From the NCBI GenBank assembly GCA_945787295.1, contig CALZHQ010000047.1, forward strand, positions 1-34,016: a DNA stretch of 34,016 nt, given 5' to 3'. The notes under the pieces were generated by a model. The model saw nothing but the letters and a program-made list of their open reading frames with translations. It was not told the DNA's origin and searched no databases. This stretch comes from an uncultured Desulfuromonadales bacterium. GTDB taxonomy: Bacteria; Desulfobacterota; Desulfuromonadia; Desulfuromonadales; Geopsychrobacteraceae. Positions 13,941 through 21,831 of the stretch are shown piece after piece. Positions within the stretch are counted from its first letter, which is position 1. Each line of letters starts with the position of its first letter. Both the position numbers and the translations under genes were made by a program.

Positions 13941-16796
13941 TTAGGTTTGATTCCAGTAAATAATATTGGAATCTGTCGGGGCAATCTTAGTTGCATTGAT
14001 TATATGTGCCTGGAATGAATACTGTGCTACTGGTGCCTCCTTGCCGTTACCATGATCAGCGCCGTTTTTCGGCGGCTCTTTCTGGCCGGTCGGGCAGTTG
14101 GTGCGCTGATCCATACCAAGGGGTGCCGCACTGCCCTTGCCGATCGCAATTGGACGCTCGGTCAACCTGTGTGCGGCGTGCATTCTTGCATCGATTTCAA
14201 CCCTTGCCGGACGAGAGAATCGCGCAATAAATTGACCGCGATCGTTCGTGTCAGTGAGGACCGACAGCACTGAACCGTCAGGCGCAATCATATCAACTCT
14301 CAAGCTTTGACAGCGAACCTTTGGGTCGACCTGGCCATGCACGCCAATGGTATCGTCATCCTCCTGGACTTTCGGATCGAGCTCGACTTTGCCTCTGAGC
14401 TTAGGCGTAACCCTTGCCAGCACCCCGCCAATCGGGGCCATCCAGGAGGCCGGGATTCCGGTCAGATCCAGCTCTTTGCTATACACCCGTGCCACCTGTC
14501 CGTAGAGGCTGACCTGCGCTTCCGGAACTACCTTGCGTTCATTCTTGGCTTCGTAATACTGATCCGGAAGATGGGGTTTGGCAGGATCAAAGAGCGGGAT
14601 GATAAGCAGATCCAGCTTTTTCTCACCCAACGGATCCAGCCACAGCCAGCGATGCGGGAAATAGACATAGTAACCCCTCGGGACATTTTCCAGGGCAATC
14701 CTCAGCATGGCCCGTTCCTTAAGAGGGTTTCTGACCGCAACGGTCAAAACGACCGGCTCGGCCACCGATCCCGCCGCCGGTTGGAAGTTGAAAACGTTTT
14801 CCTGGGCTTGGTTATTGGCGCCGGTCACTTCGCCAAGCTGTTGCGAAATAGCAACCTTCAGGCAGGTATGTTCACCCACCAGCGGAACCCAGTTGACAAA
14901 GTTCTCCGAAACACCGCCACCCGGGATGGCAGGGATCGTGTAGGTTGATAACGGCGCCCAGGAGCCATTGTCGCCGACCCCGGGAGGGTTGATCGCATAG
15001 TGGGTGACCTTGATATCGTTGGCGGGCTCATCACCATCGTTGCGGATCCGGGCATAGAAGCGATTGATTTCCAGTGGCCGCGGCTCATCGCCATTGCCGG
15101 TCGGGTTACCAGATGCATCAGTAAAATCATAGGCCCCGTAAGGCATACGATCGACCCAGATATCTTCGGTTTCCCAGCCCGGCCCCCAGGGCCTGATATT
15201 GAGGTCGAAATCGCCGTCGGGAGTATCCGCGATATTCTGAGCCCATTCCACCCGCACCCGGCAGACCCGTGGCCGCGCTTGCAGATTGTCATCGACAACG
15301 GTGATGACAATCGTGCGCAGCGGATCGTCTACCACCTCACCGGCCAGCAAGACCCGGGCGGGATCTTGCAGCAGGGTGATCAGGCGGGTCTGATGATTGT
15401 TATTCAACTCTCCGGAAATCGCCTTGGTCACAACCACTCCGCCATCGGTTCCGCCGCCCATCGGTAGCGGGATATTTTCATCAAACACGGCCGGCGCGGG
15501 GCTGGTAAGATCGGGTCGCTGTCGCACTTCAATAAAATAAGAAAGACCAGCGCCCATCCGTATCTCCACCAGATGAACCCGCGTTGGATCGCCGTCCTGA
15601 GCCAAGTCGTGCGCGACGATATCAAAGGTTTCCGAAAACGGGTTACGGCTCCAGTCGCGCACCGCTACATTGGCACCGGAATACCAGCCGAGCTGCTTCA
15701 TGTTGAAACCGCTGAACAGTGGATGGGAGTCATGATTGCCCATCATCGTAAAGGCCGATGCCGTCGCCTCAGTAGCATCGATCAGGTCGGAGGCATAGAC
15801 ATCTTCCCCCAGGACCAGGCCACCATCCAGCAGACCATGGGCAAATTCGTGAGCGGTACGCCCCCAGTTCGCGTCATGGCGCTGGGCGATCAGTGCCAGC
15901 GGGTCGGTCGTGGTGAGATTGATAAGGGTACCGGCCCCATCGTCATATGCGAAACTGGAGGAACTCCAGCCCCCCCAGGCGCGCACCCCCAAACCGGGCA
16001 GAAAGACCGAAGCAACCAGCACCTCATAATCATCCAGGTCGAAGCCCTGATCGACAGCTCCCTGCGCGCATTCGGCCATCAGCTGGTCAAGTACGGCATT
16101 ATCGATATTTGGATAACCGGCTGCACCGTTGGCTCTGTGGTAGTAATCAGCATTATTCAACAAGGGGACATAGGTTGTCACATCGACCGGTACGGCGAGC
16201 GTGTTATAGCTGACTTGATCGTAGTAAGTGGTCACATTGGCCATGGCATCGACGATATCCTGCCGAGCTGCGACAGCATTAGCCGGCACCGAATCGGTCG
16301 GGTTGCAGGCGACAACCAAGACCCGCGCCGTGCCCGTTGTCGGGATAGTACCTGCGGCGGGGGCGCCACCTGCAGCCCGGCCCGCGTACGCATAGGGCGG
16401 TCCGTCATCCCCCGCTCCGGGCTTCGGCCAGGCAAGCTTGGTAAAATCGCGCGCCGAAGTGGCAGTCTCGCCAGCGACCGTAACCTGAACTGGACCGGTT
16501 TCGGTCTGCGGACTGGAAATCACCAGCAGCCGATTCGTCGCGGCCTCGACGACCAGGGCCGAATGCCCGCCGATCGTGACGTAATTCTCCTCCCGTTTGT
16601 CAGAAAAGTTATTGCCCGCGATGATTACAGCCGTTCCGGCGTGTCCCCGCCAGGGCTGGAAATCAGCAATCGTTGGCTTCGGATCGGAGGGATCAACGAC
16701 CAGATCGAGAAAGTCACGCAGCCGTCTCGCCTCAAGCAAGTGGGGTTGTATTCGTGCTGAGAGGTTCTTGGGATCAAAATCATCATAGCGTGCCAT
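13941..16796 (-). CDS. TIG-domain zinc metalloprotease-like large protein
   Basis: A 951-aa multidomain protein. An IPT/TIG Ig-like domain is seen at about residues 41-113 (PTIADFQPWRGHAGTAVIIAG). A gluzincin-like motif HEFAH lies at 316-320 (RTAHEFAHGLLDGG), with Asp/His-rich segments around it, in the style of M6 proteases. The C-terminal half (about 500-850) looks like beta-sandwich or CARDB-like modules (FYARIRNDGDEPANDIKV, VVLTVAVRNPLKERAML). No signal peptide or lipobox is visible, which is odd for such a protein; export by another route or an intracellular role must be considered. The ATG at 16796 has AAAGGAGG 4 nt upstream. A longer reading frame to 16982 is made by the MITE-like element and is rejected. 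The upstream leader carries a GEMM-like riboswitch. Confidence 0.8.
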   Translation of the reverse strand: MARYDDFDPKNLSARIQPHLLEARRLRDFLDLVVDPSDPKPTIADFQPWRGHAGTAVIIAGNNFSDKREENYVTIGGHSALVVEAATNRLLVISSPQTETGPVQVTVAGETATSARDFTKLAWPKPGAGDDGPPYAYAGRAAGGAPAAGTIPTTGTARVLVVACNPTDSVPANAVAARQDIVDAMANVTTYYDQVSYNTLAVPVDVTTYVPLLNNADYYHRANGAAGYPNIDNAVLDQLMAECAQGAVDQGFDLDDYEVLVASVFLPGLGVRAWGGWSSSSFAYDDGAGTLINLTTTDPLALIAQRHDANWGRTAHEFAHGLLDGGLVLGEDVYASDLIDATEATASAFTMMGNHDSHPLFSGFNMKQLGWYSGANVAVRDWSRNPFSETFDIVAHDLAQDGDPTRVHLVEIRMGAGLSYFIEVRQRPDLTSPAPAVFDENIPLPMGGGTDGGVVVTKAISGELNNNHQTRLITLLQDPARVLLAGEVVDDPLRTIVITVVDDNLQARPRVCRVRVEWAQNIADTPDGDFDLNIRPWGPGWETEDIWVDRMPYGAYDFTDASGNPTGNGDEPRPLEINRFYARIRNDGDEPANDIKVTHYAINPPGVGDNGSWAPLSTYTIPAIPGGGVSENFVNWVPLVGEHTCLKVAISQQLGEVTGANNQAQENVFNFQPAAGSVAEPVVLTVAVRNPLKERAMLRIALENVPRGYYVYFPHRWLWLDPLGEKKLDLLIIPLFDPAKPHLPDQYYEAKNERKVVPEAQVSLYGQVARVYSKELDLTGIPASWMAPIGGVLARVTPKLRGKVELDPKVQEDDDTIGVHGQVDPKVRCQSLRVDMIAPDGSVLSVLTDTNDRGQFIARFSRPARVEIDARMHAAHRLTERPIAIGKGSAAPLGMDQRTNCPTGQKEPPKNGADHGNGKEAPVAQYSFQAHIINATKIAPTDSNIIYWNQT

Positions 16797-16849
16797 AGCG
16801 CCTCCTTTCATTTCGCCCTCTTGGCAGGAATGATGGCAATGAAATAATA

Positions 16850-17009
16850 TGGTTATCCATTTCGCTCCAGTTGCGTTCGAAAATTCCATTTCCAGGGCCG
16901 CATGAACCCAGCCATGGGGCTTGCCTGGTGCCATCCGGGCACCAGGCACCCCTCCAATGGAATTTCCGAACCCTTTAGCCACTTCTACTTAAGTGAAGTA
17001 GATATCCAG
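16850..17009 (-). mobile_element. MITE-like element, copy 2 (160 bp, inverted)
   Basis: The same 160-bp element as 11486-11645, on the opposite strand, with about 8 substitutions. The terminal repeats are slightly decayed (TGGTTATCCA at 16850-16859, TAGATATCCA at 16999-17008). Flanks are ATGAAATAATA (16839-16849) and ATGAAATAAAA (17010-17020), 10 of 11 identical, so again an 11-bp target duplication. The central hairpin is perfect here (TGCCTGGTGCC, cggat, GGCACCAGGCA). It sits in the leader between the riboswitch candidate and the metalloprotease ATG, and is open in the gene's frame, which artificially lengthens the predicted protein. Confidence 0.85.
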
Positions 17010-17046
17010 ATGAAATAAAAAGCCAAGCCACTATAAGGTTCAGCAT

Positions 17047-17125
17047 CCTTCGGCAGCCCGGCCATCATTGTCGTAATGACCCGTCGCTTTCCGCTCCTCC
17101 CTTACGGAAGGATTGACTGTATCGG
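17047..17125 (-). ncRNA. Divergent GEMM-family riboswitch candidate
   Basis: On the minus strand, GATACAGTCAATCC is followed by a hairpin of six pairs, CCTTCC/GGGAGG, closed by the GNRA tetraloop GTAA. Then come AGCGGAAAGC, ACGGG, a second hairpin (TCATT, ACGAC, AATGA) and GGCCGGGCTGCCGA. Order and spacing match the GEMM-I (c-di-GMP/cGAMP) aptamer: CAAACC, GNRA-capped stem, GACGCAAAGCC, second stem, GCCGGGTTGCCGA. Differences are AGCGGAAAGC for GACGCAAAGC and TCAATC for GCAAAC, so ligand and activity are uncertain. It points toward the metalloprotease gene, with the MITE-like element between. Confidence 0.55.
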
Positions 17126-17370
17126 GGTTCAAGAAGCAATTGTGATGATATTAACCTTTATCAGAACTTAATGAGATAGCAAGGGGCTGTGAGCGCGATA
17201 AAATGATTTTTACAGATGGGGATTCCGATATATCTAAGAAACAATGAGATAAGTGTGCCATCGGCCAGCAACCGTAACCTCAGCAGGCCTATTAAAAAAC
17301 CATTGTCCCAAAAACAAAAGTACAATAGGTTGTCCCCTACACACGACATTCAAAGCAGGAGGACACACAA
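17126..17370. other. Intergenic region upstream of iscU-like gene
   Basis: AT-rich stretch between the riboswitch candidate and the scaffold gene. It must hold two divergent promoters, but I cannot identify either with confidence. Confidence 0.4.
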
Positions 17371-17811
17371 ATGTACACCGCAACTGTCATGGACCATTTC
17401 CAGAGCCCGCGCAACCTGGGGCGGCTCGAAAATGCCGACATGCTGATTCAGGTGGGAGAGCCAAGCTGTGGGGATTCGGTGCTGATTTTCATGCAGATCG
17501 AAAACGAAATCCTCTGTGACATCAAGTACAAGGTCTTCGGCTGCGCGGCCGCTATCGCCACCTCGTCGATCGGTTCGGTCATGGCAAAAGGCAGAACCCT
17601 CGACGAAGTTCTCGCCATTCGCGACCGAGACATCACCGAAGCACTCGGCGGGCTGCCGAACGAAAAGCAACACTGCTCAAACCTGATCGCCAGTGCCCTG
17701 CACGCCGGGGTCAACGAATATCGCAAGAACCGTAACGATCCGACCAAGCAACCGCTGCCGGAGCGGAAAGAATTACTATCGGAAGCCGATCTGTTTAAAA
17801 ATCAGAAATAG
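17371..17811 (+). CDS. IscU/NifU-like Fe-S cluster scaffold
   Basis: Assembles and transfers Fe-S clusters. 146 aa, the N-terminal NifU/IscU domain only. The three cluster cysteines are present: Cys33 in PSCGDSV, Cys58 in VFGCAAAIA and Cys102 in KQHCSNL, along with Asp35. The start MYTATVMDHFQSPRN is typical. The last 30 residues are a charged tail without the NifU central or C-terminal domains. A strong Shine-Dalgarno (GGAGG) precedes the ATG. No cysteine desulfurase is adjacent, so partner genes must lie elsewhere. Confidence 0.93.
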   Translation: MYTATVMDHFQSPRNLGRLENADMLIQVGEPSCGDSVLIFMQIENEILCDIKYKVFGCAAAIATSSIGSVMAKGRTLDEVLAIRDRDITEALGGLPNEKQHCSNLIASALHAGVNEYRKNRNDPTKQPLPERKELLSEADLFKNQK

Positions 17812-18091
17812 GTTCCACGGCGCGCAAGAAAAAAAAGGGGTATTGGAGCGCGGGAGCGATCCGGCGACGACCTGAGCCGCGACGCCAACCGGCTGCCCTC
17901 CCCGGCCGCGGGATCGATTTTCCCGACCCAGGACAAGTACAATTCCTTCCGGATCGGCGGCATAGGAGTCTGGAACGATTAGCTGGAAGCAGACGTACAG
18001 CAACTGGGACAATTAGCCGAGTTGCTCCTAACTGAACAAACTGAAAAGCCCGCGGCACCCAAATAAGCTATAGTTGAAGGAGCTAAGACAG
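17812..18091. other. Gap with a possible decayed coding remnant
   Basis: No intact gene. On the plus strand, the frame of 17983-18066 reads LEADVQQLGQLAELLLTEQT and on to KPAAPK before a stop. It is preceded in the same frame by an open stretch interrupted by one TAG at 17980. This has protein-like character, but no start or ribosome site and no family I recognise. Confidence 0.25.
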
Positions 18092-18859
18092 GTGACCGAT
18101 ATGGACAAAAAAGAACTGCAGCAGTACAGGGCCTTTCTCAAAGACAGCCTGCGGCTGGAGATAAACTTTCAGCTCACCGACCAGAGTCAGGGTGTCGCGC
18201 CACCGCCGCTCCAGAAGCCCCCTGCTGCCAATCAACTGCCGATCCCTCTGCCGGCTACAGAATGGTCTGCTTTCACCGGTACCGATCTACTGAAAGCGAT
18301 CCACCGGCGCCGCAGCCATCGCCGCTATAAAGATCAACCCTTATCCCTGGCGGAGTTGGGCATGCTGCTTTGGGCCACGCAGGGGAGCAAAGGAGAAGTT
18401 GCTCCCGGCAGCGCGCTGCGCACCGTTCCATCAGCCGGCTGTCGCCATCCGTTCGAAACCTATCTGGCGGTCAGCAACGTCGAAACCTTGTCACCGGGAA
18501 TCTATCGTTACCTGCCGCTGGAACACGCGTTGGTCTACGAAAAAAAGTTGGAAATAGAACAGCTCAAATCGGCACTGTCAGTCGGCACCCTGAGACAAAC
18601 CTTCACCACCACGGCTCCGCTCTGTTTTGTTTGGGCGGTGATCCCCGCACGGACGGAATGGCGCTATCACACCGCGGCCCACCGGGTGATCCTGATGGAC
18701 GTCGGCCATCTCTGTCAGAATCTCTATCTGGCGGTCGAAGCGATCGGCTGCGGCACCTGTGCCATCGCCGCCTATCATCAGCAAGCGATGGATCAACTAC
18801 TGGGCGTGGACGGGGAGGACGAATTCACCATTTACCTGGCCCCGGTCGGAAAGATTTAG
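18092..18859 (+). CDS. SagB-type nitroreductase family oxidoreductase
   Basis: An FMN-dependent oxidoreductase-like protein of about 255 aa. The nitroreductase core is seen in RRSHRRYKDQPLSLAELG (FMN phosphate contact), LLWATQG, PSAGCRHPFETYLAV, GIYRYLPLEHAL and a C-terminal GCGTCAIAAYHQ. It resembles stand-alone SagB/ThcOx-like reductases with an extended N-terminus (residues 1-50, with a PPPLQKP segment). A GTG start at 18092 is chosen because AAGGAG lies 9 nt upstream; the ATG at 18101 is the alternative. No YcaO or azoline-forming partner is nearby, so a peptide-modifying role is not supported; the substrate is unknown. It is convergent with the flavoprotein gene, overlapping it by 4 nt. 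Confidence 0.88.
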   Translation: MTDMDKKELQQYRAFLKDSLRLEINFQLTDQSQGVAPPPLQKPPAANQLPIPLPATEWSAFTGTDLLKAIHRRRSHRRYKDQPLSLAELGMLLWATQGSKGEVAPGSALRTVPSAGCRHPFETYLAVSNVETLSPGIYRYLPLEHALVYEKKLEIEQLKSALSVGTLRQTFTTTAPLCFVWAVIPARTEWRYHTAAHRVILMDVGHLCQNLYLAVEAIGCGTCAIAAYHQQAMDQLLGVDGEDEFTIYLAPVGKI

Positions 18860-20130
18860 TTGCAGATAGCCGCCTCAGCAGCACTGACTCCTGCCAAATA
18901 GCCGGTTGACCAGCAGACCTGCAGGTTGAAGCCGCCGGTCGGACCATCGAGATCGAGCATTTCTCCGGCAAAGTAGAGATTTTTGACCTTTTTCGAACGC
19001 ATCGTCCGCATATCGATATCTTTCAACGAGACCCCGCCCGAGGTGACAATCGCCTTTTTCATCCCCTCGTGACCGGTCACCTGCAGGGTCAGATCCTTGA
19101 ACAGCCCGAGCAGCTGTATCCGTTCGGACTTGCTGATCGAGTGGCACTTCTTGTAGGGGTCGATTCCAGACAGAGTGATAAAGCGCGGGATCATCGTTTT
19201 CGGCAGCAGATTGCCGAGCGCATTGCGGAAATCTTTATTACTCAGTTCGGCAAATTCACGCTGCAGGCGTTTATCGAACAGCTCGGCAGTGACGGCCGGC
19301 TTCAGATCGAGATGCAGGGTAACTGTGCCTTTTTTCAGCGCATCGCGAACTTCGCGACTCATATCGAGAATGATCGGCCCACCGATACCACCACGGGTAA
19401 AAAACGCCTCGCCGAACCGCTCGGCAATCGGTTTAGTGTCGCGCCGGGCAATCACATTGACATTCTTCAGATTGATATCGCACCACTCAGCGGTCCAGGC
19501 TTCGGCTAAGGTCAGCGGCATCAATGCGGCCTGCGGGTCGACCAGCTTATGCCCCGTCTCTTTCGCCCAGGCATAACCGTCTCCGGTACAGCCGGTCTCC
19601 GGATAGGAGAGCCCACCGGTGGCCAGCAGATACTGGCGGGCGGTGAATTGACCGCAGTCGGTCTCAACCGCCGTGATCTGCCCCGCAGCCTGTTGCAGTG
19701 ACTTCACCGAACAATCGCAGCGCAGTTCGACACCGGCATCTTTAACAAACTTCAGCAACAGCCGCTGCACATCGGCCGCGCCCCCCTTGGCCGGGAAAAT
19801 CCGTCCACCCCGTTCGGTCTGCAGTTTGAGCCCGCGCTGCTCAAAAAAATCGACCGCAGCTTCGCTACTGAAGGCATAGAGCGCCGTCAGCAGCGCTTTC
19901 CCCTGACGGCCGAAATGTTCGACGAAGCGCATCGGATCGGTTTCGCTGTTGGTGACATTACAGCGCCCCTTGCCGGTAATCAGCACCTTGGCCCCGCAGC
20001 GGCGGTTTTTCTCCAGCAGCAGGACCCGTGCGCCGTTCAGAGCAGCAAAGCCCGCGGCAAACATGCCTGCCGGACCACCGCCAATGACAATCAGATCATA
20101 TTGTTGTTGCGTTGTCTTCGAAGTTGCCAA
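18856..20130 (-). CDS. HI0933-family flavoprotein (BaiN/RdsA-like)
   Basis: An NAD(P)/FAD-dependent oxidoreductase of about 424 aa. It has an N-terminal dinucleotide fold (DLIVIGGGPAGMFAA), the family signature KVLITGKGRCNVTN, GGLSYPETGCTGDGY and a C-terminal FAD contact (YFAGEMLDLDGPTGGFNLQ). The physiological role is unclear in most bacteria. Start: a TTG at 20130 (LATSKTT) has AGG at good distance. An upstream in-frame GTG at 20178 lies inside the dispersed hairpin repeat and would add 16 unrelated residues, so I reject it. The 3' end overlaps the nitroreductase gene by 4 nt, tail to tail. Confidence 0.92.
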   Translation of the reverse strand: MATSKTTQQQYDLIVIGGGPAGMFAAGFAALNGARVLLLEKNRRCGAKVLITGKGRCNVTNSETDPMRFVEHFGRQGKALLTALYAFSSEAAVDFFEQRGLKLQTERGGRIFPAKGGAADVQRLLLKFVKDAGVELRCDCSVKSLQQAAGQITAVETDCGQFTARQYLLATGGLSYPETGCTGDGYAWAKETGHKLVDPQAALMPLTLAEAWTAEWCDINLKNVNVIARRDTKPIAERFGEAFFTRGGIGGPIILDMSREVRDALKKGTVTLHLDLKPAVTAELFDKRLQREFAELSNKDFRNALGNLLPKTMIPRFITLSGIDPYKKCHSISKSERIQLLGLFKDLTLQVTGHEGMKKAIVTSGGVSLKDIDMRTMRSKKVKNLYFAGEMLDLDGPTGGFNLQVCWSTGYLAGVSAAEAAICN

Positions 20131-20152
20131 ATCACACCTGAAACCCTTGCTT

Positions 20153-20232
20153 GCCACCGAGGCACAAAAGAACACCAAGAAAACCTTAAATCCAAGGTTT
20201 TGTCCTTCTCGGTGTCTTGGAGCCTTGCTGGC
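20153..20232. repeat. Hairpin repeat, CACCGAGGCACA type
   Basis: Inner arms AAAACCTT (20180-20187) and AAGGTTTT (20194-20201) lie inside less perfect outer arms (gccaccgaggc, aagaacacc against ggtgtctt, gccttgctggc). Base content resembles the 3933-3994 structure. It overlaps the leader of the flavoprotein gene. Confidence 0.6.
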
Positions 20233-20434
20233 TGATTGATTGAGAATGAGCGCAGATTAGGCCTGCGCCTGGTGCATGTCAAGCGGATTGCCCGCTACCG
20301 TCACCGGACCTTTAGAAAACAGCCGTCACCGACCGTAAGCGATGACTGGACGCTGAACCGTAGCTGCTGTAAGCTAGCTTCTTTTTCGACAGGAAAACCG
20401 AGCGCCTTCCGCGCAGGAGTAGAGAACCAGTCTG

Positions 20435-20863
20435 ATGACAGTAAAAACCATCTTCACAGCAATCATTTGGGGAGCCCTCGCTGGCGCCCTGGCCATGCAA
20501 GCTCTGGCCAACCTGCTGGCACTCTGCTACTGCCTGCATGGTTTGCTGCAAACCCGCTGGAAACGGCTGGCCAAGAAAGTAACCGGGCAGGTCAAGTACA
20601 GCACCATCCTGCCGCTGATGTTTAAAGTCGCGCTTTATGTCCTGCTGTTTATGATGCTGTTAAACTTCGGCGACCGCTACGTCCGACAGCAATTCTGGTT
20701 TAGCTACCAAGGCCATGCGGGCATTCTTTTTGCCATTGTCGCAACCGTTGCCGCGCTGGCATTGCTGCCGCTGACCTGGCGGCGGCTGAGGGTGATCTGG
20801 CGGATGAGTCACGAGTTCGATTTTGCCGAGCGCCGCCAGCGCACCCGGATGCTGAAAAGCTGA
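20435..20863 (+). CDS. Small integral membrane protein of unknown function
   Basis: 142 aa, not recognised. Three hydrophobic helices are seen at about residues 5-34, 58-78 and 93-113, separated by short basic loops (TRWKRLAKKVTGQ, WRRLRVIWRM). The C-terminus is Arg-rich (ERRQRTRM) and presumably cytoplasmic. The ATG is about 15 nt after AGGAG, rather far, so the start is moderately certain. It lies between the flavoprotein and aroE without a clear operon. Confidence 0.7.
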   Translation: MTVKTIFTAIIWGALAGALAMQALANLLALCYCLHGLLQTRWKRLAKKVTGQVKYSTILPLMFKVALYVLLFMMLLNFGDRYVRQQFWFSYQGHAGILFAIVATVAALALLPLTWRRLRVIWRMSHEFDFAERRQRTRMLKS

Positions 20864-20961
20864 AGGCAAAATTGTCTCTTTCGCCCGGCGTTTCTCTGCG
20901 TTAGGATACAGGTTTACTCAACGATCTCCTTTGTTCATGATATCTCTCCGGAGGATTTTCC

Positions 20962-21831
20962 ATGCAGGATAAAAGCTCTATCAGCCCCAAAACCCGGTTC
21001 TGTGCCCTGATCGGTAACCCGGTCGGCCACAGCATGTCACCGGCGATACATAACGCCGCCTTTACTGCCACCGGGCAGGATTTTGTCTATGTCGCCTGCC
21101 AGGTCGAAGATGTCGCCAGCGCGCTGGGCGGGATGCGGGCACTCGGCAACTTCCGTGGCATGAGCGTCACCATTCCACACAAGATCGAGGTGATGAAGCA
21201 TGTCGACGAGATTGCCGAGGTCGATCGCGCTATCGGCTCGATCAACACGGTGATCTGCGACAACGGCAAACTGATCGGCCTGGGGACCGACGGGCCCGGC
21301 GCCCTTAAAGCGCTGACCGATGCCGATGTCGAGATGACCGGAAAAACCGTACTGATGCTCGGTTGCGGCGGCGCGGCGCGGGCGATCGCTTTCACCCTGG
21401 CCAACCGGACCGAGCTTGCCGAACTGGTCATGCTCGATATCGATGAGAACCTGCTGCAAGGACTGACCGCCGACCTGAAAACTGGCACCGACAAACAGAT
21501 CACCTCAGCAGTGCTGGATGAAACCTCGGTCGCGGCGGCCATGGTCAAGAGTGACGTCATCATCCACTGCACCCCGATCGGCATGCACCCGAAAGAGGAC
21601 GTCAGCCTGGTTCCTGCGGACCTGTTCCGCCCCGGCCAGGTGGTCTTCGATGTGGTCTACAACCCCCTCGAAACCCGGCTGCTTAAAGAGGCCAAAGTCA
21701 AAGGCTGTACAACCATCTCCGGGGTGGAAATGTTCATCAACCAGGCAGTGCTGCAGTTCGAACAATTTACCGGCATCGACGCACCGGTTGAGGTGATGCG
21801 TCAGGTCGTGCTGAAGGAGTTGGGCGCATGA
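20962..21831 (+). CDS. aroE: Shikimate dehydrogenase
   Basis: NADPH-dependent reduction of 3-dehydroshikimate to shikimate, step four of the chorismate pathway. 289 aa. Signature parts are GNPVGHSMSPAIHNAAF at residues 18-34, the catalytic Lys in SVTIPHK, NTV(I) after GSI, and the NADP fold MLGCGGAARAIAF. The ATG has GGAGG upstream (CCGGAGGATTTTCC). The start codon of aroK overlaps its stop by 4 nt, so the two consecutive pathway steps are translationally coupled. Confidence 0.97.
   Translation: MQDKSSISPKTRFCALIGNPVGHSMSPAIHNAAFTATGQDFVYVACQVEDVASALGGMRALGNFRGMSVTIPHKIEVMKHVDEIAEVDRAIGSINTVICDNGKLIGLGTDGPGALKALTDADVEMTGKTVLMLGCGGAARAIAFTLANRTELAELVMLDIDENLLQGLTADLKTGTDKQITSAVLDETSVAAAMVKSDVIIHCTPIGMHPKEDVSLVPADLFRPGQVVFDVVYNPLETRLLKEAKVKGCTTISGVEMFINQAVLQFEQFTGIDAPVEVMRQVVLKELGA

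Noticed and set aside
15573..16760. Plus-strand frame of about 395 aa opposite the metalloprotease
   Set aside because: Antisense composition. The minus strand has TIG and HExxH signatures.
16797..16982. N-terminal extension of the metalloprotease reading MAKGFGNSIGGVPGARMAPG and onward
   Set aside because: It is the translation of MITE copy 2. The same DNA exists upstream of fhs as non-coding sequence, and a strong ribosome site marks the start at 16796.
11475..17020. Composite transposon bounded by the two inverted 160-bp elements
   Set aside because: Each element has its own, different 11-bp target duplication, which shows two independent insertions rather than one mobilised unit. fhs is a core gene.
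20131..20178. GTG start giving MVFFCASVASKGF to the HI0933-family protein
   Set aside because: These codons lie in a dispersed hairpin repeat and are not part of the family's N-terminus.
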